This document shows positions 33,589 to 43,084 of a DNA stretch of 64,000 bases, piece after piece. Location of the stretch: contig NZ_CP092832.1 in assembly GCF_022532105.1 (NCBI RefSeq), positions 1,951,001 to 2,015,000 on the forward strand. The letters are read 5' to 3'. Made by a program: the position numbers and the translations under genes. This stretch comes from Flavobacterium sp. HJ-32-4 (GTDB lineage: Bacteria; Bacteroidota; Bacteroidia; Flavobacteriales; Flavobacteriaceae). The notes beneath the pieces were generated by a model, which did no database searches, was not told where the DNA came from, and was given only the letters and a program-made list of their open reading frames with translations. The stretch's first letter is position 1, and each line of letters begins with the position of its first letter.

Positions 33589-35100
33589 ATGCACACGACG
33601 ACACATTATATCACAACCGACATCATTAGCCTCGACACTATACGAGAGGTGGTATTGACCGGCATGAACCTCGGGTTGTCCGAAGAAGCCAAGGTCAACA
33701 TCCAAAAATGTAGGGATTATCTCGACCAGCGTATGGAGCGCCAAACCGAGCCGATTTATGGCATCAATACCGGGTTTGGGGCGTTATATAACATCAAAAT
33801 CGACAACGACAAACTCACCCAGTTGCAGGAGAACCTCGTAATGTCGCACGCCTGTGGTACGGGCGATACGGTGCCTGCCGCAGTCGTACGGCTGATGCTG
33901 TTATTGAAGATACAGTCGCTTTGCTACGGCCACTCCGGTGTGCAGTTGGCAACGGTGGAACGTCTGGTAGATTTTTATAATTACGACGTCCTGCCAGTGG
34001 TATACGAACAAGGTTCCCTGGGCGCTTCCGGAGACCTCGCCCCTCTGGCTCATCTGTCGCTACCGCTACTCGGAAAAGGAGAAGTGTGGATGGACGGCCA
34101 ACGGACCGATGCTTCAGAGCTCGAAAAACGGTTTGGCTGGAAGCCCATCGTCCTGCAGTCGAAGGAAGGCCTTGCGTTGCTAAATGGTACGCAGTTCATG
34201 ACGGCGTACGGTGTGCATGTGCTGATGAAAGCGACCAAGTATTCGTACCTGGCTGACCTTATCGGGGCCGTGTCGCTTGAGGGCTTCGACGGACGTGTAG
34301 AGCCTTTCGATGAACTCATCCACCTCGTTCGGCCACACAAAGGACAAGTAGTGACCGCGCAACGCATGCTGGAATTCCTTGACGGCAGCGAGATCGTCGC
34401 CCAACCAAAGAAACATGTGCAGGATCCGTATTCGTTTCGCTGCATACCACAGGTACATGGCGCGTCGAAGGATGCCATCGATTATGTGAAAAAAGTGTTC
34501 AAGACGGAGATTAACTCCGTTACAGATAACCCCAATATTTTCGTGGGATCCGACAAAATCCTGTCAGGCGGGAACTTCCACGGTCAACCACTGGCACTCG
34601 CACTTGACTTCCTTGCCATCGCCTTATCGGAATTGGGCAGCATTTCCGAACGACGGACGTTCCAGTTGATTTCGGGCCTGCGCGGCTTGCCTTCCTTTTT
34701 GGTAGACGAGCCCGGACTTCATTCAGGCTTCATGATTCCGCAATACACGGCGGCGAGCATTGCCAGCCAGAACAAACAGTTGGCGACGCCGGCGAGTATC
34801 GACAGCATCGTGTCGTCGAACGGGCAGGAGGACCATGTGAGTATGGGATCGAATGCCGCTACGAAAGCGCTGAAAGTAGTCGATAACATCGGTCGTATTT
34901 TGGCCATCGAGTTGATGAACGCGGCACAGGCGCTGCACTACCGCCGTCCGCTCCGGTCAAGCGACTTCATTGAGTCATTTGTAAAGGCGTATCGCGAAGA
35001 AGTGCCATTGGTGACCCATGACCGCATCCTGCATTACGATATCGAAGCGACGGTTGCGTTCCTTCAAAACCTTCAAATCGACGACACACACTTCGCCTAA
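33589..35100 (+). CDS. hutH: Histidine ammonia-lyase family enzyme
   Basis: 503 residues. YGINTGFGALYNIKI has the active-site tyrosine (Y57); GSLGASGDLAPLAHLSLPLLG holds Ala146-Ser147-Gly148, which cyclise to the MIO cofactor; ENLVMSHACGTGD has the Ser-His pair usual for histidine lyases. It removes ammonia from histidine to give urocanate. No hutU, hutI or hutG is near, so histidine degradation is inferred from the family and a tyrosine-lyase role cannot be fully excluded. Confidence 0.85.
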   Translation: MHTTTHYITTDIISLDTIREVVLTGMNLGLSEEAKVNIQKCRDYLDQRMERQTEPIYGINTGFGALYNIKIDNDKLTQLQENLVMSHACGTGDTVPAAVVRLMLLLKIQSLCYGHSGVQLATVERLVDFYNYDVLPVVYEQGSLGASGDLAPLAHLSLPLLGKGEVWMDGQRTDASELEKRFGWKPIVLQSKEGLALLNGTQFMTAYGVHVLMKATKYSYLADLIGAVSLEGFDGRVEPFDELIHLVRPHKGQVVTAQRMLEFLDGSEIVAQPKKHVQDPYSFRCIPQVHGASKDAIDYVKKVFKTEINSVTDNPNIFVGSDKILSGGNFHGQPLALALDFLAIALSELGSISERRTFQLISGLRGLPSFLVDEPGLHSGFMIPQYTAASIASQNKQLATPASIDSIVSSNGQEDHVSMGSNAATKALKVVDNIGRILAIELMNAAQALHYRRPLRSSDFIESFVKAYREEVPLVTHDRILHYDIEATVAFLQNLQIDDTHFA

Positions 35101-35609
35101 TGCCAACAAGAGACTGTAAAACCGAAGCACAGCGCTACCTCCGGAACCGCTATACCAAACAAAACGCCATACAGCACTTGCTGCGGGATGGTTTTTCGCA
35201 GGCGGAGATCGACCTTGCGTTGCAGGACGTAGACTTCCGCCAAAGCCAACGCGAATATGACACCATCCTAACACAGTATCCGACGCTCATTTTCTTTGGC
35301 CTTGTCGCCATCGCGGCCCTTGCGCTGGGCTGGGGCGAAACGTCAACCACGACCGACAACCTCGTGTCGATAGGCGTGGCCCTTGTGTTAGCGACGCTCT
35401 CGGTTTTATATTTCCGGAAATGGAAACCGTCGGTTTATCTTTTTATGGGATTATTGGTAGCGGTGTGGGGCGCCGTTGTATGGGCGATAGTGCAAAAGAT
35501 GACGACCGGTGCGGCTCCCTACCACCTGGCTAGGCCGTATTTGGTTGTCGGCGTGGTACTGCCGATACTATTGTTCTGGTCCAATATCCGCTTACTGAAA
35601 AAATTGTAA
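35100..35609 (+). CDS. Hypothetical membrane protein
   Basis: 169 residues, start overlapping the hutH stop by one base (TAATG). The N-terminal 55 residues are charged and helical (EAQRYLRNRYTKQNAIQHLLRDGFSQAEIDLALQ), similar in feel to a RecX/UBA-like three-helix unit; then four membrane helices. No known family recognised. Probably co-translated with hutH, but a functional link is unproven. Confidence 0.7.
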   Translation: MPTRDCKTEAQRYLRNRYTKQNAIQHLLRDGFSQAEIDLALQDVDFRQSQREYDTILTQYPTLIFFGLVAIAALALGWGETSTTTDNLVSIGVALVLATLSVLYFRKWKPSVYLFMGLLVAVWGAVVWAIVQKMTTGAAPYHLARPYLVVGVVLPILLFWSNIRLLKKL

Positions 35610-35649
35610 GGTAGGCCACTTCGCGCTACCTTCGCGAAAAATAGCTTCG

Positions 35650-36408
35650 ATGAAGATCGTCATATCTCCCGCCAAGACCCTCGATTTTGAAACGCCGCTG
35701 CCTCATTCGCAGTACACCAAATCGCCTTTCCTGCGGTATGCTAAGCCCGTACAGGCGGTACTGAAAAAGAAATCGCCGCAGGAGTTGATGGAATTAATGG
35801 ACATCTCCCAAAACCTGGCAGAACTGAACTGGCAACGGAACCGGAAATGGAAGACGCCGTTTACACCTGAGAACGCGCGACCTGCGGTGTATGCGTTTGC
35901 GGGCGATGTGTATGACGGACTCGACGCGTATAGTCTTCCGGCGGACAAATGGGAGGCGATGGAAGGGAAGTTACGCATCCTGTCGGGTTTGTACGGACTT
36001 CTGAGGCCGTTTGACCTCATACAGGCGTACCGGCTTGAGATGGGAACGAAACTGCCCGTGGGCGAGGCGGAGAACCTTTACCACTATTGGCGCCCCATCG
36101 TAACAGCGGCATTGAACAAAGAATTGAAACGCAAGGAGTTGTTTGTGAATCTCGCCAGCACCGAATATTTCGGGGCGGTGGATGTAAAAGCGCTGAAGGT
36201 GCCGGTCATCACACCGGTGTTCAAGGACTATAAAGATGGGGAGCTGAAGATGATCTCGTTTTTTGCGAAAAAAGCCCGCGGTTTGATGGTACGCTACATC
36301 CTCGATCACGGTATTGAGACGCTGGATGGCCTAAAGGCGTTTGACTATGAGGGTTACCGTTTTGACGAAAACCTCTCAAAAGAACGGGAATTGGTTTTTA
36401 CCCGCTGA
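35650..36408 (+). CDS. yaaA: Peroxide stress protein YaaA
   Basis: 252 residues of DUF328/UPF0246. The N-terminus MKIVISPAKTLDFE is diagnostic, as are AVYAFAGDVYDGLDA, RILSGLYGLLRPFDLIQAYRLEMGT and NLASTEYF. YaaA limits free iron during peroxide stress and binds DNA. The stop is directly adjacent to the stop of the convergent gene. Confidence 0.94.
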   Translation: MKIVISPAKTLDFETPLPHSQYTKSPFLRYAKPVQAVLKKKSPQELMELMDISQNLAELNWQRNRKWKTPFTPENARPAVYAFAGDVYDGLDAYSLPADKWEAMEGKLRILSGLYGLLRPFDLIQAYRLEMGTKLPVGEAENLYHYWRPIVTAALNKELKRKELFVNLASTEYFGAVDVKALKVPVITPVFKDYKDGELKMISFFAKKARGLMVRYILDHGIETLDGLKAFDYEGYRFDENLSKERELVFTR

Positions 36409-36759
36409 TCAGGCCTGCGCCGTATACTCTTCGATTTGCCAGATGGTTTCGCGTGACAGCTTTCGTTGGTCGCGCATGAGTTCCCGCATGAATTCTACGC
36501 CGTGACGGGCCGTGCGGTCAACTCTTGAAAAGCGGCGCATGAAGTCCTCAAGTTTAGACGCATCGGCTGGAGCCAACTGGGTTTTGAGTTGTTCTGCGAA
36601 GTCACGGAACTCAGGAACGACGCCCCGGTTTTCTTCGTAGTCTTCCTCCAGTTCTTCCAGAAATTCACGGATTTCACGGTTCAGGTCATTCGACCGACTT
36701 TCACTCGTCAGGCGAAGCTCACGGAGCACCTTCCTGACTTTTCCTCCGAAAAAGGCCAT
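36409..36759 (-). CDS. Hypothetical helical protein
   Basis: 116 residues from MAFFGGKVRKVLRELRL; an upstream ATG at 36822 precedes sequence that looks untranslated. Highly charged and predicted all-helical (REIREFLEELEEDYEENRG). No family recognised. Soluble, cytoplasmic, monocistronic. Confidence 0.6.
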   Translation of the reverse strand: MAFFGGKVRKVLRELRLTSESRSNDLNREIREFLEELEEDYEENRGVVPEFRDFAEQLKTQLAPADASKLEDFMRRFSRVDRTARHGVEFMRELMRDQRKLSRETIWQIEEYTAQA

Positions 36760-36847
36760 ACTCGGATTTGTTTTTGGTTGTGTATCAATCAAATATAAAC
36801 AAATTCCTAACGCTTGCGACACCTGTTGATAACTTTGGCCGCGGGTT

Positions 36848-38434
36848 TTAGTGCAGGGCTTCCGACATATCGACCTTACTTTTTCCCTGACGGATCAGTA
36901 GGATGATCGGGATGCAGCAAAGAAACAACAGACCGAGGTAGATGAAAATATCCATATACGACAACACGGTAGCCTGCTTCATGATCGTAAAATCAAGCGC
37001 CTGATACGCTTTTTGCAGCGCTACGTCGGGTGAAGCACCATGTGCCATGAAGTTCGCTTTCAGGCCTTCAATACGTTGTTGTACCTCCGGACGGGTGGGA
37101 TCGAGGTGTGAAGCAAGGTTCACGCGGTGCGTTTGCGTGAAGCGCGTGATGAACGTAGTGATGATTGCGATGCCGAACGATCCGCCCAGTTGGCGCATCA
37201 TACCCGTAAACGCGGCTCCTTCACCGATGCTCTTCCCTTTGAGCGTCGAAAGCGCCATGGTGGTAATCGGAACAAACAGCAAACTCAGTCCGACTCCGCG
37301 TACGATCGTAGGCCAAAACAGCGCATCATGGCTGGTATTGGGCGTCATGACGATGTACATCCAATAGGTGAAACAGAAGAAGACGGCGAAGCCCGCTGCA
37401 ACCAGATAGGGCTGTTTGACGCCTTTTTGGATCATGTTTCCGACCACCGGCATCAGGAAGGCGGTCATTAGCGAACCGGGTACGAGTAGCAAGCCCGATT
37501 CCGTGGCGGTCCACCCCAGGACTTGTTGGGTATAGATCGGGATAATGAGGGTAGAGCCGTAGAGTCCGAAGCCCAAAATAAAGCACATGAAGGTACCGAT
37601 GCGAAGATTGCTGTCTTTCAGCACCTTCAGGTTTACAACCGGATGTTCATACGTCAGTTCACGCCAGATGAAGGCAAGAAGACCGAAGAGGGAAACGAGG
37701 GAAAGGATGACGATAAGCGGCTCTTCAAACCAATCGTCCTGTTGGCCATGTTCGAGTACGAATTGCAGCGAACCGATGAAGGCGGCCAGGAAGATGATAC
37801 CCCACCAGTCTACCTGGTTGGATTTCAGTTTTTCGCCGTATTTCGGGCTCCGTACGAACGACAGCGTCAGGAAGGTTGCGATGATCCCAATGGGGATGTT
37901 GATATAGAAGATATACGGCCACGAAAAATGCTCGGTGATATAACCACCCAACGGCGGACCCAGCGTAGGTCCTACGATAACGCCCATGCCGTAAATGGCC
38001 TGTGCCATGCCGCGTTTCGCCGCCGGATAACTTTCGGTTATGATGGTTTGCGCGGTTACGAGCAGGGCACCGCCCCCGAGTCCCTGTACGAAACGAAAGG
38101 CGACCAATTCCCAGATGTTCGTTGCGTTGCCACACAGGAACGAGGCCACGGTAAAGATCACGATGGAAACCGCAAAATAATTGCGTCGCCCGAACTGTTG
38201 GGATAACCAACTGGTGAGCGGAATCACGATGACGTTCGCAATGGCATAGGCTGTGATGACCCAGGCCACGTCGGTGAGTGTGGCGCCGAGGCTACCGCGC
38301 ATGTCGGTCAGGGCCACGTTGACGATGGTGGTATCGACGATCTCAAGGAGGGCGCACATCACGGCGGTAACTGTGATGATGACCCGTCGGAAGCCATATT
38401 CTACGAGGTCATCGGGGTTAGGGGAGGAGCTCAT
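36848..38434 (-). CDS. EmrB-like DHA2 multidrug efflux permease
   Basis: 528 residues with 14 hydrophobic segments, as in the DHA2 drug:H+ antiporters of the major facilitator superfamily. TM1 has EIVDTTIVNVALTDMRGSLGA (the D-T-T-I-V-N-V motif), and LGGGALLVTAQTIITESYPAAKRG and GPTLGPPLGGYI are motifs A/C. It would pump drugs through the HlyD adaptor and TolC channel encoded upstream in the same operon. A 205-nt gap with the hairpin element separates it from hlyD. Confidence 0.93.
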   Translation of the reverse strand: MSSSPNPDDLVEYGFRRVIITVTAVMCALLEIVDTTIVNVALTDMRGSLGATLTDVAWVITAYAIANVIVIPLTSWLSQQFGRRNYFAVSIVIFTVASFLCGNATNIWELVAFRFVQGLGGGALLVTAQTIITESYPAAKRGMAQAIYGMGVIVGPTLGPPLGGYITEHFSWPYIFYINIPIGIIATFLTLSFVRSPKYGEKLKSNQVDWWGIIFLAAFIGSLQFVLEHGQQDDWFEEPLIVILSLVSLFGLLAFIWRELTYEHPVVNLKVLKDSNLRIGTFMCFILGFGLYGSTLIIPIYTQQVLGWTATESGLLLVPGSLMTAFLMPVVGNMIQKGVKQPYLVAAGFAVFFCFTYWMYIVMTPNTSHDALFWPTIVRGVGLSLLFVPITTMALSTLKGKSIGEGAAFTGMMRQLGGSFGIAIITTFITRFTQTHRVNLASHLDPTRPEVQQRIEGLKANFMAHGASPDVALQKAYQALDFTIMKQATVLSYMDIFIYLGLLFLCCIPIILLIRQGKSKVDMSEALH

Positions 38435-38500
38435 TCAATGCACAATTAATGATGAACAATTAACAATTGGGAGTGGCGTGGTAGAGGGAAGGGAGCCTAG

Positions 38501-38630
38501 CCCGGATAGCAGCGGAAAGCCTTTCGGAGGGAGCGCCTGGTTTTTGGGTTTCCGGACGGCGACCAGCGGAAGCCGGAACGGGACCCTGAAAAACCGGTGC
38601 TGCCGACGGAAGCTTGCAGCGGATAGCCGG
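38501..38630 (+). repeat. Hairpin element with conserved ends, copy b
   Basis: Starts CCGGATAGCAGCGGAAAGCC, ends GCAGCGGATAGCCGG. Interior arms CTGGTTTTTGGGTTTCCGG and CGGAACGGGACCCTGAAAAACC can pair. Lies between hlyD and emrB within the efflux operon. Confidence 0.7.
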
Positions 38631-38639
38631 ATTAGCTTC

Positions 38640-39722
38640 CTATTTCAAATGCACGTCTACTTCTACGTTCATGCCTGGCCGCAGGCGACGGAGTTTTTCC
38701 GCGTCGTTTTTGGCCGGATCCAGGTTGATGCGCACGGGCAGGCGTTGCACTACCTTTACGAAGTTACCGGTGGCGTTATCCGGAGGCAGCACCGAGAAAC
38801 GGGCGCCGGTAGCGGGCGAAAACGAGGTGATGGTGCCTTTGAACTCGGTGTCGGGGAAGGCGTCGGCGGATACCGATACTTCCTGGCCTACGGTCATTTT
38901 GTCGAGTTGGGTTTCCTTGAAATTCGCCACCACCCAGGTGTCGTTTTCGTTGATGACGTAGAAAAGTGACTGGCCCGCTTGCAGGAATTGTCCGGGTTGG
39001 ATCGCAATTTTCGATACCTGTCCGTCTACCTGTGCGGTCACTACGGTGTAGCTAAGGTTCAGTTGGGCGGCGTCGAGAGTGGCCTGGGCGCGTTCGATGT
39101 TGGCTTTTGCGACATCCGATTGCCGGGCGCTGACGTTAGTGCGGGCGCTGGCGACGGTTTTTTGGTAGGCAGAGGCCTTTTCCTGTTGCTGCAGGATGCG
39201 GAGTTGCGATTCGGCTTCGAGTTTTGCGGCTTCGGCCTGTTCGTATTGCTGTTTGGTGATCGAGTGGTTCTTATACAGGTTGCTGTAGCGTTCGAAGTCG
39301 TTGGTGGCGCGCGTCAGGCGGATGCGGGCCGTTTCGATATTGCCCCCGGCCGAGCGGACGTTGGCCTCCGAAACGTTTACACTGGCCGAAGCGGTACCGA
39401 TATCGGCCCGTGCGGCTTCGTAGGACGCCTGTGCCGCGATGAGGGCTGCCTTGGCTTCCTGCACCTTGACGCGGTAGTCGCGGTCGTCGATGGTGAACAG
39501 CGTATCACCCTTCTTTACCGGTTGGTTATCGGTGACGTATACCTTGGTAATATAACCTGAAACACGGGGGATAATGGGGTTCATGTTTCGCTCTATTTGA
39601 GCGTCGTCAGTTGTCTCATGCTTAAGGGAATGCAAATATTTGTAAGTGCCATATATGCCACCTGCCACGATCAATACGGTGAAGATGATGAGGAACTTTT
39701 TATTGGTCTTTTTCTTTTCCAT
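38640..39722 (-). CDS. HlyD/EmrA-type membrane fusion protein
   Basis: 360 residues: an N-terminal anchor helix (FLIIFTVLIVAGGIYGTYKYL), the barrel-sandwich half RVSGYITKVYVTDNQPVKKGDTLFTIDDRDYRVKVQEAKAAL, a long coiled-coil hairpin of Ala/Gln/Glu-rich heptads, and the second half YTVVTAQVDGQVSKIAIQPGQFLQAGQ. It links the permease to the TolC channel across the periplasm. Five nucleotides after tolC. Confidence 0.94.
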   Translation of the reverse strand: MEKKKTNKKFLIIFTVLIVAGGIYGTYKYLHSLKHETTDDAQIERNMNPIIPRVSGYITKVYVTDNQPVKKGDTLFTIDDRDYRVKVQEAKAALIAAQASYEAARADIGTASASVNVSEANVRSAGGNIETARIRLTRATNDFERYSNLYKNHSITKQQYEQAEAAKLEAESQLRILQQQEKASAYQKTVASARTNVSARQSDVAKANIERAQATLDAAQLNLSYTVVTAQVDGQVSKIAIQPGQFLQAGQSLFYVINENDTWVVANFKETQLDKMTVGQEVSVSADAFPDTEFKGTITSFSPATGARFSVLPPDNATGNFVKVVQRLPVRINLDPAKNDAEKLRRLRPGMNVEVDVHLK

Positions 39723-39727
39723 CGGGA

Positions 39728-41062
39728 TTAGGGTTTGATGTTGAATGATTCGGTTAGGCTGCCGGTTGCTTCCAGCAATTCATAGAATTTCAGTACGCGG
39801 TTGGCGCGTGCGTAGGCGAGGTTGATTTTGGCGGATAATTCGGCGACGTCGGCATCGAGGAGTTCGGTGGTGTCCGACAGTCCATTGTCGTATTTGTCGC
39901 GGACGATCCGGTAGTTTTCGGCAGCCTGTGCGACCGCTTCGTTGTAGACCTCGTCTTGTTGGATGGAGAGGTTGTAGTCTTCCTGCGCTTTTACGATACC
40001 GGTTTTGATGCGGTCGGAAAGGATTTCTTTTTGTTCGCGGACTTCCTCTGCACGGCTTTTAGCGGCTTTTACGTCGTTACCCGACTTGAAGATCGAGCTC
40101 AGGTTATACGACACACCCACCCCTACATTCATGGCATTGGTGACGGTCGCCACGTTCTGCAGGTCGAGGGCCACGTAGCCACCGGTTAGCGCCAGCGAGG
40201 GGAAAAAGGCGCTCTTGGCGACCTTAACGTGGGCATCGGCCGCCTTCTCCGCAAAGGACAGGGCTTCGAGGTCGTGCCGTTTTGTCAAGGCATCGTTTTC
40301 CGGCAAGATAGGCGTTGCGAACAGGTTGGGGTCGACGTTGGAAGGATCGACGATGATTTGGGTAGCTGCCGGAAGTTTCAGGAGCTGCACGAGTTCGTAG
40401 TTAATAATCCGAACATTCTTTTCTGCCTCATCGAGAGAAAGTTGTACCTGCGACTTCTGAAGTTGCACTTTAAGTAAATCGTTACGCGCAATCAGTCCGT
40501 TTTGTTCGCGTGCGGTAAAATCTTTGACACGTTGTGCGTTGCTTTCGAGGCTTTCGCGCAACAGTTCGACCGAGCGTTGCGCCTTGTAAAGGGCGGCGTA
40601 GTATTTGATCACTTGTATGGCGACTTCCTCTTTCGTTTGGGCGGCATTGGCCTGTTCCGATTTGTAGAGGTTATCGGCGGCTTCGATGCTGTGGCGCAGG
40701 CGTCCGCCGGCAAAAACCGGCAGGTTGAAAGCGGCCTGGCCGAAAGCAAGCGAATTGACCTTGGGCGATCCGCTGTTGCCATTAGCGGGATCGGTGCCCG
40801 AATCCTGGCTCGCGGGCAGGCGTACGTTGGCATTGGTAAGCCGCAGGTATTGCCCGGTTAGTTTGAAGTCGGGGTACAGGTTGTTTCGAGTGGTCTGCAG
40901 GTCGTAGCCTTTGGTAGCGACTTTGGTGGCGGCCCATTGCGTTTCGTTGCTGTTTTGAAGCGCGAGGGCGACCGCCTCTTTCACCGAAAGGCTTTTTTGC
41001 TGGGCCGTGGCCGTCATGGCGGAGAGGGCGACGAGCGCGAGCACGAGCGTTTTCATGTTCAT
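39728..41062 (-). CDS. TolC-family outer membrane efflux protein
   Basis: 444 residues with a signal peptide (LVLALVALSAMTATAQ). Two homologous halves of long helices with the N-terminal SVKEAVALALQNSNE and ALTKRHDLEALSFAEKAADAHVKVAKSAFFPSLALTGGY signatures of OEP/TolC proteins. Its ATG overlaps the tetR stop by 4 nt (ATGA). It forms the outer membrane exit duct of the pump. Confidence 0.93.
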   Translation of the reverse strand: MNMKTLVLALVALSAMTATAQQKSLSVKEAVALALQNSNETQWAATKVATKGYDLQTTRNNLYPDFKLTGQYLRLTNANVRLPASQDSGTDPANGNSGSPKVNSLAFGQAAFNLPVFAGGRLRHSIEAADNLYKSEQANAAQTKEEVAIQVIKYYAALYKAQRSVELLRESLESNAQRVKDFTAREQNGLIARNDLLKVQLQKSQVQLSLDEAEKNVRIINYELVQLLKLPAATQIIVDPSNVDPNLFATPILPENDALTKRHDLEALSFAEKAADAHVKVAKSAFFPSLALTGGYVALDLQNVATVTNAMNVGVGVSYNLSSIFKSGNDVKAAKSRAEEVREQKEILSDRIKTGIVKAQEDYNLSIQQDEVYNEAVAQAAENYRIVRDKYDNGLSDTTELLDADVAELSAKINLAYARANRVLKFYELLEATGSLTESFNIKP

Positions 41063-41676
41063 GGCAGTAAGAGAGCGTTTATGGTTTGTTTGATGTGAGC
41101 CGCGAGTTCGGTTGTGACGTAGGTTTCGAATCGCGCGTCGGTGTTGAGATCCAGCAGGTCCTCGTAGAGCGGGCGATTCGCCTGGAAGTGGAAGTAGGTG
41201 CCGATTAGGGTGGAGGGCAAAAGGGTGATGTTGACGTCTTTTCGGAATAGGCCCTGTTCCTGGCCTTCCCTGACAATCTGCTCAAGGCAGGCCAGGTTCT
41301 GTTTCTTGACGTCGAGGAACTGCTTCATATCCAGCTTGCGTTTGTTCGAAGCCAGTTCAAACTGCACGATTTGGTAAATGCAGCGGTTTTTGTTGACGCG
41401 TTCGAGGTATAAATCGACGAGCCGTTCCATTTTTTGGGGAGGGGATAGGTTCTCCCGCATCAGGTTCTCGAGTTGCAGGCGCATGTCGCGGATGCGGTGG
41501 AGGATAAGCGCCTCCAGCATTTTCTCTTTCGAGCCGAAATAATACGACACCATGGCGATGTTGCTGCCGGCTTCGCGTGAGATATCGCGGATGGAGGTGC
41601 CGTCAAATCCTTTTTCAGCAAAGAGTCGTTCGGCGACCTGAAGGATGCGGATTTGTTTGTCGTTTAGTTCTGTCAT
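41059..41676 (-). CDS. TetR/AcrR-family repressor
   Basis: 205 residues. N-terminal HTH RILQVAERLFAEKGFDGTSIRDISREAGSNIAMVSYYFGSKEKMLEALI is a textbook TetR DNA-binding domain; the rest is a helical ligand-binding domain. First gene of the tetR-tolC-hlyD-emrB operon and probable autorepressor through the palindromes just upstream. Confidence 0.94.
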   Translation of the reverse strand: MTELNDKQIRILQVAERLFAEKGFDGTSIRDISREAGSNIAMVSYYFGSKEKMLEALILHRIRDMRLQLENLMRENLSPPQKMERLVDLYLERVNKNRCIYQIVQFELASNKRKLDMKQFLDVKKQNLACLEQIVREGQEQGLFRKDVNITLLPSTLIGTYFHFQANRPLYEDLLDLNTDARFETYVTTELAAHIKQTINALLLP

Positions 41677-41698
41677 CGTGTAGCAAAAAAAGACGGGA

Positions 41699-41736
41699 CA
41701 AAATTAAACGTTTGTTTAAGTCAAACGTTTGTTTAA
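41699..41736 (-). promoter_or_regulatory. tetR operon promoter with two operators
   Basis: AAACGTTTGTTTAA occurs twice with a 17-bp period (41706-41719, 41723-41736). Each contains palindromes (AAACGTTT; TTAAAC-N4-GTTTAA in the first). The minus-strand -7 box TAATTTTG (41706 down to 41699) touches the first copy. Confidence 0.65.
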
Positions 41737-41880
41737 ATCCAGTTTAACATTTTTTTCTGCGAACACGTTTTCGGGAAGAAGAAGGAAAACAGGGCGTTTT
41801 ACCGCTATAAGGATTATCTATGGAAGATATTTATCTATTTGACATCCAAATCGTAATGCGTAGTGTACTAAATTTATAAT

Positions 41881-42447
41881 TTAGGATGTTAGCCAATTCC
41901 GGATAATCGTTTTTCCATGTGGCGTCAGTACACTTTCCGGATGGAATTGTACACCCCTGACGTTGTAGCTACGATGTCGAAGCGCCATGATTTGGCCGTT
42001 TTGGTCGACGGCGGTGACCTCGAGATCGGCGGGAAGTTCATCGGCCGACACCACCCACGAGTGGTACCGCCCTACTTCCATTCGCGTCGGCAGGTTACGA
42101 AAAAGGCGGTCGTCCGGCACGATGATATCCACATCGGTTGCCACGCCGTGGTAGACCGTTTTGAGGTTGGTCAATTGGGCGCCGAAAACCTCGCCGATCG
42201 CCTGTAGTCCGAGGCAGACGCCCAGCAGATCTTTAGAGGGTGCGAATTCCCGGATAATGGCTTTCAGTTGTCCGGCTTCATCCGGCACTCCGGGTCCGGG
42301 CGACAACACAATTTTCTGGAACTTCCGCACGTCGTCGAAGTCGCACTCGTCGTTGCGCAGTACGGTTACGTCACAGCCTCCCATTTCGAGATAGTGGACC
42401 AGGTTAAAGGTGAAAGAATCGTAGTTGTCGATGACGAGTACGTGCAT
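41881..42447 (-). CDS. pabA: Anthranilate/aminodeoxychorismate synthase, glutaminase subunit
   Basis: 188 residues, class I glutamine amidotransferase. VIDNYDSFTFNLVHYL is the TrpG/PabA N-terminus; catalytic Cys78 is in LLGVCLGLQAIGE and His/Glu in VQFHPESVLT. It supplies ammonia to TrpE or PabB. Neither partner nor other trp genes are near, so pabA versus trpG is undecided; a stand-alone gene favours an amphibolic or folate role. Confidence 0.88.
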   Translation of the reverse strand: MHVLVIDNYDSFTFNLVHYLEMGGCDVTVLRNDECDFDDVRKFQKIVLSPGPGVPDEAGQLKAIIREFAPSKDLLGVCLGLQAIGEVFGAQLTNLKTVYHGVATDVDIIVPDDRLFRNLPTRMEVGRYHSWVVSADELPADLEVTAVDQNGQIMALRHRSYNVRGVQFHPESVLTPHGKTIIRNWLTS

Positions 42448-42469
42448 GGTGTAAAGATACGGGTACGGT

Positions 42470-42545
42470 TGGGAATGAACAATGAACGATGAACGATGAA
42501 CGATGAACGATGGAGAATTGACAATGGATAATTGATAATTAATAA
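42470..42545. repeat. AACGATG heptamer array before pabA
   Basis: Four to five copies of AACGATG followed by decayed AATTGATAATT-type units. From here to 42690 I see nothing else. Confidence 0.8.
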
Positions 42546-42690
42546 TGCGTTAGGGGGTATTGGTTCTAGGAGTCGGGGGCGGTGTGTTCTATGTCTTAAA
42601 AGGTGAGGTGTGTCGGTTTAGTAAATCCAACGTGGGTGGGGTATTTTGGTGAGTGGCTCATATTCGCCGTTCCATTTACCTAATTCCACT

Positions 42691-43084
42691 TTTAACACAA
42701 AGTGCGGTTTTTCCGTACGGCCATGTCATCGGGAATCAGTAGTTTGCGTTAGGGGAGGGGCGGATGCGTCCCTTACTGAAAGAAAACGGGACGGTGATAC
42801 GGGAAATCCGTACTAATTGTTAAATCTTTCAGCGGGCTATACTAGGGGCTACGCGAAAGAAAATACGATCATTCCGGGATGTGTTGCAAAGTCATGCATA
42901 GCCTTGCTTCCGGACTTCCATCTCCATGTCTGGGTAGTAAGGCGCTGCTTTCCAGACTCCGACTCTCCGCTCCAAACCCTGAACGATCAACCATGAACCC
43001 TGAACCCTGAACCCTGAACCATGAACCATGAACCCTCAACCCTGAACCCTCAACCCTCAACCCTCAACTCTCCACCCAATAACC
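42691..43084 (+). repeat. Triplicated structured module, copy 1
   Basis: About 275 conserved bases followed by a CCCTGAA/CCATGAA/CCTCAAC heptamer tail (42965-43078). Conserved structures: hairpin GTGCGG-TTTTT-CCGTAC; stem CTGAAAGA (42775) with TCTTTCAG enclosing hairpin TACGG-GAAAT-CCGTA; and a 3' hairpin GCCTT/AAGGC with inner CCGGAC/GTCTGG. A 19-codon frame lies at 42764. Direction is assumed from the frame. Could be a non-coding RNA, a micro-gene or a repeat. Confidence 0.8.
42764..42823 (+). CDS. Candidate micropeptide MRPLLKENGTVIREIRTNC, copy 1
   Basis: 19 codons, ATG to TAA, in the most conserved part of module copy 1. The same frame is open in all three copies, identical in copy 2 and with two substitutions in copy 3. 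The peptide is polar and basic with a terminal Cys, not a membrane toxin. The frame also contains the hairpin TACGG-GAAAT-CCGTA, so conservation could be for RNA. Coding status is unproven. Confidence 0.3.
   Translation: MRPLLKENGTVIREIRTNC

Noticed and set aside
33589..35100. Tyrosine ammonia-lyase of an aryl-polyene/flexirubin cluster
   Set aside because: SH at the substrate-specificity site and no polyene genes around; histidine lyase fits better.
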